The notes below the pieces were generated by a model. It saw only the letters and a list, made by a program, of their open reading frames with translations. It had not been told where the DNA came from and made no database searches. The position numbers and the translations under genes were made by a program. Positions 5,585 through 11,389 of a DNA stretch of 11,389 bases are shown here, piece by piece. The DNA is from CAZBQG01 sp964493945 (lineage in GTDB: Bacteria; Pseudomonadota; Alphaproteobacteria; Rhodospirillales; UBA2165), in NCBI GenBank assembly GCA_964493945.1, contig CAZBQG010000146.1:1-11389 (forward strand), in the 5' to 3' direction. How positions within the stretch are numbered: position 1 is the first letter of the stretch; each line of letters begins with the position of its first letter.

Positions 5585-6052
5585 TCAAGCAATAAGAAGT
5601 TTACCCAGGGCCAGGGCTTCCAGATCGAGAAGCTGGCGCTTGGTTTTAATTCCTTCGGCGGCGGAGAAGCCGGTCATGGCGCCGCCCGCGCCCAGCACCC
5701 GGTGGCAAGGAATGATGATCGGCAAGGGGTTGCGCCCGCAGGCAGAGCCGACGGCGCGGGGCGAGCTTTTCAAGGCGCGGGCCAGATCGCCATAGCTGCG
5801 GGTTTCACCGTACGGAATGTCCGACATTTCCCGCCAGACTGATTGTTGATAGTCCGTGCCAGCGGGCCGGGTTGGGAATTCGAACTGGACGGGGGAGCCC
5901 GAAAAATATTCATCCAACCGGGCCTTGGTCTGCTCCAGCAATTGCGTTACCTCGCCCTCTTCCGCCCAGCCCCATTCAAGGGCCACCAGGGCATCGTCTT
6001 CTTCAAAAACGGTCAGGGCCCCCAGGGGGCTATGGAGGGACAAGTGGCTCAT
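5585..6052 (-). CDS. ogt: methylated-DNA-[protein]-cysteine S-methyltransferase
   Basis: Suicide repair protein that moves the alkyl group of O6-alkylguanine (or O4-alkylthymine) in DNA to its own cysteine. The 155 residues fit the single-domain Ogt type without the Ada regulatory domain. Active-site motif PCHRV is at 115-119 with acceptor Cys116. The DNA-binding helix-turn-helix region includes SYGDLARAL (86-94) and SPRAVGSACGRNP (97-109), with Arg99 in the place of the arginine finger. The N-terminal SPLGALTVFEEDDALVAL is typical. It follows the COG1331 gene by 12 bases and precedes the oxidoreductase gene by 8, so the three form one operon. There is no good Shine-Dalgarno sequence before 6052, suggesting coupling to the upstream gene. 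The symbol could equally be written as a generic MGMT. Confidence 0.95.
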   Translation of the reverse strand: MSHLSLHSPLGALTVFEEDDALVALEWGWAEEGEVTQLLEQTKARLDEYFSGSPVQFEFPTRPAGTDYQQSVWREMSDIPYGETRSYGDLARALKSSPRAVGSACGRNPLPIIIPCHRVLGAGGAMTGFSAAEGIKTKRQLLDLEALALGKLLIA

Positions 6053-6064
6053 AGGGGGGTGATT

Positions 6065-8083
6065 TTACACTCCCGACAGGGCTTCCTTCAAGTCCGCCGG
6101 ATCGGTCAGGGGCGGCCCGCAGCGGTTGCCGTAACAGACAAAGGCGGTGGGGATGGGTGCCTGCGGGGCCATGCCATGGGCCGGATGATGGGCGGGCAAG
6201 TGGGCGCCCGGCTCCAGCCACTGCATGACCATGCTGGGCTGGGCTGCCTCGATTGCCGCGCGGCGCAACTTATGTGTGGCTGCTTCTTCGTGGTGGCCGA
6301 CGATGACCGCCTGGATGGCGTCGTCTAAAAGTCCAGCACCGGCGATCATTGTTGAGAAAGCGGTGTATTCCTGTTCCGGGCGGTTGGCGAAAGAGGCCAC
6401 CAATTGGCGCGCGCGGTCGCGGTAGGCATCAATGCCAGTCAGATGATAAAGGCGGGCAAGATTTTCGGTCATGATGCCGTTGCCCGACGGGGAGGGGCCA
6501 TCCTGGGCCGTGCGGCTGCGGGTGATCAGGTCATGGGCATCCACCGGCGTAAAGAAATAGCCTCCATTTTTTTCGTCCCAGAAATGGTGGTCCAAGGTAT
6601 CCGTGAATTGACGGGCTTCTTCCAGATACGAAAGCTGCCCGGTGGCGGCGAAGAGCACTAATGCGGCGGCCGCCATCTGGGCGTAATCATCCAGAACGCC
6701 GCCGCCCCGGCATTGGTCATGCCGCCAGGAATGCGCTAGGCGTTCGCTGTCATAAAGATGCCCGGTGACGAAATCATAGGCCCGGGTGGCGGCCTCCAGC
6801 CAATCGGTCCGGTCCATGGCTTCGCCTGCCTGGGTCAGGGCCTGGATCATCATGCCGTTCCAATCGGTAAGAATTTTATCATCCAGTCCGGGGCGGGGCC
6901 GGTGCTCCCGTGCCGCCAGGAGCTTGTCCCGGGATTGGGTCAGAACCGCTTCGTCCCCTTTACCCATCCAGGTCAGGGCATCAAGCCGGTGAAGGATGTT
7001 TTTTCCTTCCCAATTGCCTTGCGTCTTGACGCCGTAGACGGTTTTGAAATGATCCGCCTCGGGGCCTAACAAGGCATCGATTTCCTCCGCGCTCCAGACA
7101 TAAAAAAGTCCTTCGGCGCCTTCGCTGTCGGCATCCAGGGACCCGGCAAAGGCACCGCCTTCCATGGTCATTTCGCGCCCCAGCCAATCGATGGTTTCGG
7201 TGATCCTGGCTTCATAAAGGGGATTGGGGTTGCTCAGCCAGACCTGGCTCAGCAGGCCCAAAAGCTGGGCATTGTCGTAAAGCATTTTTTCGAAATGAGG
7301 TGCGAACCAGGCTTCGTCCGTCGAATATCTGGCAAAGCCCCCGCCCAGATGATCATAGATGCCGCCCTGGCAAATATGGTCGAGCGTGGTGCGGACGATA
7401 GCTCCTGTCGCCTCGTCGCCGGTTTTGCGGTGAGCCCGCCACATCAAAGTGAGGAGAGGGATTTCTGGAAATTTCGGAGCACCCCACCGCCCGCCATGAT
7501 GAGGATCGTAATGGGGCAGTGCCAGGGCCGCCACTTTTTCCAATGGCGGTGGAGGGCTGCCCTGGCCGGTACGCGGGAGCGAGATATCCTCCAGGGCCTG
7601 GGAAATGGATTTGACGCTGTTGGTGATGCGCCCGGGGTCCTTGGCATAGGTCGACGAGATGGTGTCCAGAATTTGAGGAAACGAAGGGCGTTCAAAATTA
7701 GGCGCCGACGGAAAATAAGTGCCGCCCCAGAAAGGCTCTCCATCGGGGGTCAGGAACATGGTCAGGGGCCAGCCACCCTGGGTGCCCATCAGGGCCAGGG
7801 CGGTCTGATAGATGGCATCCAGGTCGGGGCGCTCTTCCCGGTCGATTTTTACATTGACGAAAAGCTGGTTCATGCGGGTAGCGATGGCCTGATCCTCGAA
7901 ACATTCATGGGCCATCACATGGCACCAGTGACAGGCGGCATATCCGATGGAAAGTAATATCGGTTTTTTGTCTTTTTTCGCCTGGGCCAGGGTTTCGGGT
8001 GACCAGACCTGCCAGTGGACCGGATTGTCCTTATGCTGGAGCAAGTAAGGGCTGGTTTCGCCGCCGAGCTGGTTGGACCCCAT
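6065..8083 (-). CDS. COG1331 protein: thioredoxin-like domain plus (alpha/alpha)6 barrel (YyaL/SPATA20 family)
   Basis: Large conserved protein of unsettled function, family of Bacillus YyaL and animal SPATA20. With the start at 8083 it has 672 residues, about the usual length. The N-terminal thioredoxin-like domain (DUF255) begins LGGETSPYLLQHKDNPVHW and carries a CHWC redox motif at Cys51-Cys54, then QGGWPLTMFLTPDGEPFWGGTYFP (102-125). The rest resembles six-hairpin glycosidase or epimerase barrels, with the conserved stretches around GGIYDHLGGGFARYS and FEKMLYDNAQL (240-273) and DADSEGAEGLFYVW (317-330). Near the C-terminus is Cys650-X4-Cys655. I chose 8083 over an in-frame ATG at 8119 because AGGAG lies eight bases upstream and relatives begin here. 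No signal peptide is seen, so it is probably cytosolic. First gene of a minus-strand operon. Confidence 0.9.
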   Translation of the reverse strand: MGSNQLGGETSPYLLQHKDNPVHWQVWSPETLAQAKKDKKPILLSIGYAACHWCHVMAHECFEDQAIATRMNQLFVNVKIDREERPDLDAIYQTALALMGTQGGWPLTMFLTPDGEPFWGGTYFPSAPNFERPSFPQILDTISSTYAKDPGRITNSVKSISQALEDISLPRTGQGSPPPPLEKVAALALPHYDPHHGGRWGAPKFPEIPLLTLMWRAHRKTGDEATGAIVRTTLDHICQGGIYDHLGGGFARYSTDEAWFAPHFEKMLYDNAQLLGLLSQVWLSNPNPLYEARITETIDWLGREMTMEGGAFAGSLDADSEGAEGLFYVWSAEEIDALLGPEADHFKTVYGVKTQGNWEGKNILHRLDALTWMGKGDEAVLTQSRDKLLAAREHRPRPGLDDKILTDWNGMMIQALTQAGEAMDRTDWLEAATRAYDFVTGHLYDSERLAHSWRHDQCRGGGVLDDYAQMAAAALVLFAATGQLSYLEEARQFTDTLDHHFWDEKNGGYFFTPVDAHDLITRSRTAQDGPSPSGNGIMTENLARLYHLTGIDAYRDRARQLVASFANRPEQEYTAFSTMIAGAGLLDDAIQAVIVGHHEEAATHKLRRAAIEAAQPSMVMQWLEPGAHLPAHHPAHGMAPQAPIPTAFVCYGNRCGPPLTDPADLKEALSGV

Positions 8084-8091
8084 GATTTGTT

Positions 8092-8096
8092 CTCCT
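8092..8096 (-). promoter_or_regulatory. ribosome binding site deciding the COG1331 start
   Basis: On the minus strand AGGAG lies eight bases before the ATG at 8083. The alternative ATG at 8119 has no comparable site and would add 12 residues that lack family similarity. Confidence 0.7.
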
Positions 8097-8138
8097 GGCT
8101 CCCCTGGATTATCTTTCATTCAGATGTAGGTACTCTGT

Positions 8139-8163
8139 CCCATCCGGGCAAGGAAGGGATGGG
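8139..8163. repeat. 7-bp inverted repeat in the divergent region
   Basis: CCCATCC (8139-8145) and GGATGGG (8157-8163) are perfect complements around an 11-base loop. The centre-to-centre distance of 18 bases also fits an operator for a dimeric regulator. There is no T-run on either side, so it is not an intrinsic terminator. It could be an operator shared by the divergent genes or an mRNA stem-loop in the mnmE leader. Confidence 0.4.
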
Positions 8164-8200
8164 TGCAAGCGGCTCCAATTTCCGGTAGATAAAAAGCAAG

Positions 8201-9529
8201 ATGAAAAAGGATACCATATTCTCCCTGGCCAGCGGCGGCGGAAAGGCGGGGATTTGCGTCTATCGGCTATCGGGACCGGGTGCAGGTGCCGTGCTGCAAT
8301 CCGTGACCGGTTTGGCGCTACCAACGCCGCGCATGGCCAGCCGGGTACGCATCAGCGATCCCCAAACCGGTGAGCATATAGACGATGGGCTGATGATCTG
8401 GTTTCCTTCACCGGCAAGTTATACGGGAGAAGACGTAGCAGAATTACATCTTCATGGGGGAAGGGCGGTGCAGGCTTCCATCAGTGAATTGCTGGCCCGC
8501 GACCTGCGTCTGGCAGAACCCGGCGAGTTTACCCGGCGTGCCTTTGAAAACGGCAAGATGGATCTGACCCAGGCCGAAGCTTTGGGGGATTTGATAGAGG
8601 CGGAAACCGCCGCCCAAAGGCGTCAAGCCCAGAGGCAAATGGAAGGAGCGCTGGGGGAGCTTTATGATGGCTGGCATGGGGTCCTGTTGGATTGCCGGGC
8701 CCGTCTGGAAGCGGCAGTCGATTTTTCCGAGGAGGATTTGCCTGAGGGACTGGTAGAAGCCGTGGAGAAAGAGGCGGCCTTATTGGCCGGGGAAATTGGC
8801 CGTCATCTGGATGATCAAGGCAGGGGAGAGACTTTGCGGCGGGGGTTTGAGATTGCCATCATCGGTCCGCCCAACGCCGGCAAATCTTCCTTGCTCAATG
8901 CCTTGGCCAAACGGGATGTGGCCATCGTTGCGCCCATGGCAGGCACGACCCGGGATGTGCTGGAGCTTCACCTGGATTTGAACGGCTACGGGGTGACGAT
9001 TTGCGATACGGCGGGTTTGGCGGAAGGGGCGGATGAAGTTGAGGCGGAAGGGGTTCGCAGGGCGAGGCTTCGTGCCCAATCCTCTGATTTGGTAATCGCC
9101 TTGTTTGATGGGGCCAAATGGCCGGAACTGGACGAGGAAACCTTGGCCCATTGTGGGGAGGAAACTATTCAGGTTGTCAATAAAGTGGATTTGGAAGGGG
9201 TACCTAATCTGCCATTCCTGGAGGAGCAATCCTTTTTAGGCCTGTCAGTTTTGGGTGGAGAGGGTATGGAGGCTCTACTCAGCGCAATTGGCGAAAAGAT
9301 TGGGGAAGGGTTGGGAGGATCGGAAGAGCCGGTTCTCACAAGGGCCCGGCACCGCCAGGGTCTGGAAAAATGCGTTGCTTCTCTTGACCGGTTTGCTGAG
9401 GCACCCCAATTGGAATTGGGGGCTGAGGATTTGCGCCTGGCCGGGCAGGCTATGGGGCGGCTCACCGGAAAAGTTGGTGTTGAGGATATTTTGGATGCGA
9501 TCTTCGCTAAATTTTGCATCGGAAAATAA
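8201..9529 (+). CDS. mnmE: tRNA modification GTPase MnmE
   Basis: K+-stimulated GTPase that with MnmG adds the (carboxymethyl)aminomethyl group to C5 of the wobble uridine U34 in certain tRNAs. The 442 residues are within the family range. The N-terminal tetrahydrofolate-binding domain (1-115) includes SYTGEDVAELHLHGG (73-87) and RLAEPGEFTRRAFENGKMDL (103-122). A helical domain is split by the G domain, which has G1 GPPNAGKSS (222-230), G2 GTTRD (248-252), G3 DTAG (269-272) and G4 NKVD (327-330). The C-terminus ends FCIGK with the catalytic Cys439. The ATG at 8201 gives the family start MKKDTIFSLASGGG. It is divergent from the COG1331 operon and is followed after 36 bases by mnmG, with a parS-like site between. 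Confidence 0.97.
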   Translation: MKKDTIFSLASGGGKAGICVYRLSGPGAGAVLQSVTGLALPTPRMASRVRISDPQTGEHIDDGLMIWFPSPASYTGEDVAELHLHGGRAVQASISELLARDLRLAEPGEFTRRAFENGKMDLTQAEALGDLIEAETAAQRRQAQRQMEGALGELYDGWHGVLLDCRARLEAAVDFSEEDLPEGLVEAVEKEAALLAGEIGRHLDDQGRGETLRRGFEIAIIGPPNAGKSSLLNALAKRDVAIVAPMAGTTRDVLELHLDLNGYGVTICDTAGLAEGADEVEAEGVRRARLRAQSSDLVIALFDGAKWPELDEETLAHCGEETIQVVNKVDLEGVPNLPFLEEQSFLGLSVLGGEGMEALLSAIGEKIGEGLGGSEEPVLTRARHRQGLEKCVASLDRFAEAPQLELGAEDLRLAGQAMGRLTGKVGVEDILDAIFAKFCIGK

Positions 9530-9534
9530 GGTTT

Positions 9535-9550
9535 TGTTTCACGTGAAACT
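9535..9550. other. parS-like ParB binding site
   Basis: TGTTTCACGTGAAACT matches the conserved bacterial parS sequence TGTTNCACGTGAAACA at 15 of 16 positions, differing only at the last base. The inner 14 bases (9536-9549) form a perfect palindrome. ParB binds such sites and with ParA segregates the origin region. It lies 5 bases after mnmE and 15 before mnmG. In alphaproteobacteria parA and parB usually lie just downstream of mnmG and rsmG, beyond this window, so the position is as expected. It is the only such site I found here. The palindrome has no loop, so it is unlikely to be a terminator despite the T-run after it. Confidence 0.85.
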
Positions 9551-9565
9551 TTTTTGAACAAATTT

Positions 9566-11389
9566 ATGGCTAATGAACCAAAATTCGATGTGTTGGTGGT
9601 AGGCGGTGGCCATGCAGGGTGCGAGGCCGCCGCCGCCTCTGCCCGGGTGGGGGCCCGCACCCTGCTGATCAGCCATGGATTGGACCGGCTGGGAGAAATA
9701 TCGTGCAATCCGGCCATCGGTGGTTTGGCCAAAGGGCAGCTGGTGCGGGAAGTAGATGCCCTGGACGGGCTTATGGGCCGGGTCATTGACCAAGCGGGCA
9801 TACAGTTCCGGATACTTAACAAAAGTAAGGGCCCGGCCGTGCGCGGCCCCAGGGCCCAGGCCGACCGGGAACTTTACAAAAAAGCCATGACAGATTTGTT
9901 GGCCACCCAGGATAATCTTTCTCTGCGCCAAGGGGCCGTGCAGGGGCTTTTGCTGAATGACAAGGGCGCTTTGGCCGGATTGGTGCTGGCCGGCGGAGAG
10001 GAAATCAGGGCCCCTAAAGTGGTGCTTACCACGGGTACCTTTTTGCGGGGCATGATGCATGTGGGCGAAAGCCAGACCCCGGGTGGCCGGGTGGGCGAAG
10101 GGGCGGAGACAGGGCTTTCCGAATGTTTGGAAGGGCTGGGGTTCAAGTTAGGCCGTTTGAAAACAGGTACGCCACCCCGCCTGGATGGGCGGAGCATCGA
10201 TTGGAGCGGGCTGGAGGTTCAGCATGGGGATAGCCCACCCCAGCCTTTTTCCTTTTTGAATTCCACCATCACAATGCCACAGATTCTTTGTCATGTGACC
10301 GGCACCACGCCTCAAACCCATGAAATCATCCGGCGGGACCTGCACCGGGCGCCCATATTTTCGGGCCAAATTTCCAGTCAGGGTCCACGCTATTGCCCTT
10401 CCATCGAGGACAAGGTGGTGCGCTTTGCCGACCGCGGCCGCCACCAGATTTTTCTAGAACCGGAAGGCCTGAACAGTGATCTTGTCTACCCCAACGGCAT
10501 TTCCACCTCCCTGCCTGAAGAGGTGCAATTGGGCATGCTGGCCACCATCCCGGGGCTGGAACACGCGCGCATGGTGCGGCCCGGTTACGCTATCGAATAT
10601 GATTTCGTGGACCCAAGGGAGTTGCGCCCCACGCTGGAAACAAGACGCCTTGCGGGGCTTTATCTGGCCGGGCAGATCAATGGTACCACGGGTTATGAAG
10701 AAGCCGCCGGTCTGGGTTTGATGGCCGGGGTCAATGCGGCGCTGGCGGCCGGCGGGGCGGATCAATTGGTGCTGGACAGGGCCCATGCCTATATTGGCGT
10801 GATGATTGATGATTTGATTACCCTGGGAACCAATGAGCCCTACCGGATGTTTACGTCCCGAGCCGAATACCGGCTTCATCTGAGGGCCGATAATGCGGAC
10901 CAGCGTCTCACGGGCTTGGGGGTTTCCCATGGTTGCGTTAGTTCCGGGCGAGAGATTATATTCAAGGCCAAGGCAGAGGCCTTGACGGTGGGTATGGAGT
11001 TGGCCCGGTCCCTGTCGGCGACGCCAAACCAACTGGAGAAATTTAATATCCGGGTCAATAAGGATGGGCAGCGCCGGGATGTTCTGAAATTGCTGGCCCA
11101 GCCTGGTTTGGAAATGAAAGACCTGTTTCCCATCTGGCCCGAACTCAGGGAACTGGGACCGGAAGTGGTGGAGCAGTTGGTGATCACCGGGCTCTATGCC
11201 GGCTATACGGAACGCCAGGAAGAAGATATAGATAATTTCCGCAAGGACGAAACTTTGGGACTGCCGGATGATTTGGATTACGGGGAAATCGCCAGCCTGT
11301 CTAATGAGGTCCGGGCAAAATTGGAAGCGGTCCGCCCACCCACCCTGGGCGCCGCGGCCCGCATTTCCGGCATGACGCCCGCCGCCCTA
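9566..11389 (+). CDS. mnmG: tRNA uridine-5-carboxymethylaminomethyl synthesis FAD enzyme MnmG, 3' end cut by the window
   Basis: FAD-dependent partner of MnmE in U34 modification. The reading frame stays open from the ATG at 9566 to the right edge, giving 608 residues; perhaps 15-20 are missing by comparison with the family. The FAD dinucleotide motif GGGHAG is at 13-18. SCNPAIGGLAKG (46-57) carries Cys47, and GPRYCPSIEDK (273-283) carries Cys277; both are the functional cysteines known from the E. coli enzyme and keep the same numbers. The second signature, AGQINGTTGYEEAAGLG, is at 368-384. The C-terminal MnmE-interacting helical domain ends in ARISGMTPAAL at the edge. No Shine-Dalgarno sequence precedes the ATG; an in-frame TTG at 9554 is a weaker alternative. 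ParB bound at parS would lie over this leader. Confidence 0.97.
   Translation, partial: MANEPKFDVLVVGGGHAGCEAAAASARVGARTLLISHGLDRLGEISCNPAIGGLAKGQLVREVDALDGLMGRVIDQAGIQFRILNKSKGPAVRGPRAQADRELYKKAMTDLLATQDNLSLRQGAVQGLLLNDKGALAGLVLAGGEEIRAPKVVLTTGTFLRGMMHVGESQTPGGRVGEGAETGLSECLEGLGFKLGRLKTGTPPRLDGRSIDWSGLEVQHGDSPPQPFSFLNSTITMPQILCHVTGTTPQTHEIIRRDLHRAPIFSGQISSQGPRYCPSIEDKVVRFADRGRHQIFLEPEGLNSDLVYPNGISTSLPEEVQLGMLATIPGLEHARMVRPGYAIEYDFVDPRELRPTLETRRLAGLYLAGQINGTTGYEEAAGLGLMAGVNAALAAGGADQLVLDRAHAYIGVMIDDLITLGTNEPYRMFTSRAEYRLHLRADNADQRLTGLGVSHGCVSSGREIIFKAKAEALTVGMELARSLSATPNQLEKFNIRVNKDGQRRDVLKLLAQPGLEMKDLFPIWPELRELGPEVVEQLVITGLYAGYTERQEEDIDNFRKDETLGLPDDLDYGEIASLSNEVRAKLEAVRPPTLGAAARISGMTPAAL

Larger units (their letters stand above)
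8084..8200. promoter_or_regulatory. divergent promoter region between the COG1331 operon and mnmE
   Basis: These 117 bases must hold the start signals of the minus-strand operon and probably of mnmE. No convincing promoter was found on either strand; a weak minus-strand TTGCCC - 17 bases - TACATC pair (8149 to 8121) is only suggestive. The main visible structure is the inverted repeat at 8139-8163. mnmE lacks a strong Shine-Dalgarno sequence. Confidence 0.4.

Noticed and set aside
7295..7957. 220-codon plus-strand frame opposite the COG1331 gene
   Set aside because: The minus-strand protein is conserved throughout this stretch, so the plus-strand frame is a shadow.
9535..9556. Palindrome followed by a T-run read as an intrinsic terminator for mnmE
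   Set aside because: The palindrome has no loop, so it forms a poor RNA hairpin, and its sequence is the parS consensus.
9169..9822. 217-codon minus-strand frame across mnmE and mnmG
   Set aside because: It is antisense to two conserved genes and to the parS site, with no family similarity.

Overview
The window reads as a moderately GC-rich alphaproteobacterial chromosome segment close to the replication origin. Three things point there. The gene order hemE-hemH-hemJ-rho followed by mnmE-mnmG is the classic alphaproteobacterial origin-flank block. The ferrochelatase carries the extra cysteines of [2Fe-2S] ferrochelatases. A 16-bp site matching the ParB-binding parS consensus at 15 of 16 positions lies just upstream of mnmG. 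In Caulobacter crescentus and Rickettsia the origin lies upstream of hemE, so the non-coding 311 bp at the left edge is a candidate origin, or part of one.

Layout, left to right. 1-311 holds no convincing gene: it has degenerate DnaA-box-like nonamers, repeated C-tract motifs, a CAA repeat and an A/T tract. 312-2843 is a tight plus-strand haem operon, hemE (uroporphyrinogen decarboxylase), hemH (ferrochelatase) and hemJ (protoporphyrinogen oxidase), with overlapping or nearly overlapping ends. 2844-3042 is a leader for rho, with a C-rich, G-poor stretch, a small hairpin plus T-run, and a second hairpin touching the start codon. 3043-4278 is rho. 4279-4598 is an intergenic stretch between convergent genes; it carries a short tandem repeat and a 72-bp palindromic element that resembles dispersed repeats linked to REP-associated tyrosine transposases.

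A three-gene minus-strand operon follows, transcribed from 8083 down to 4599: a COG1331 thioredoxin-domain protein, a methylated-DNA-cysteine methyltransferase (ogt type) and a quinone-oxidoreductase-like enzyme. It separates rho from mnmE, which are often adjacent in related genomes. Divergent from it, mnmE (8201-9529) and mnmG (9566 to the right edge, cut off) encode the two subunits of the complex that modifies the wobble uridine of several tRNAs.

The haem genes supply three of the last steps of protohaem synthesis; the coproporphyrinogen oxidase step is not here. MnmE and MnmG form one enzyme. Rho terminates transcription and its leader suggests autoregulation. I see no phage, CRISPR, toxin-antitoxin or defence genes and no clearly new multi-gene system. 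The most interesting signals are non-coding: the putative origin, parS, the rho leader and the palindromic repeat.
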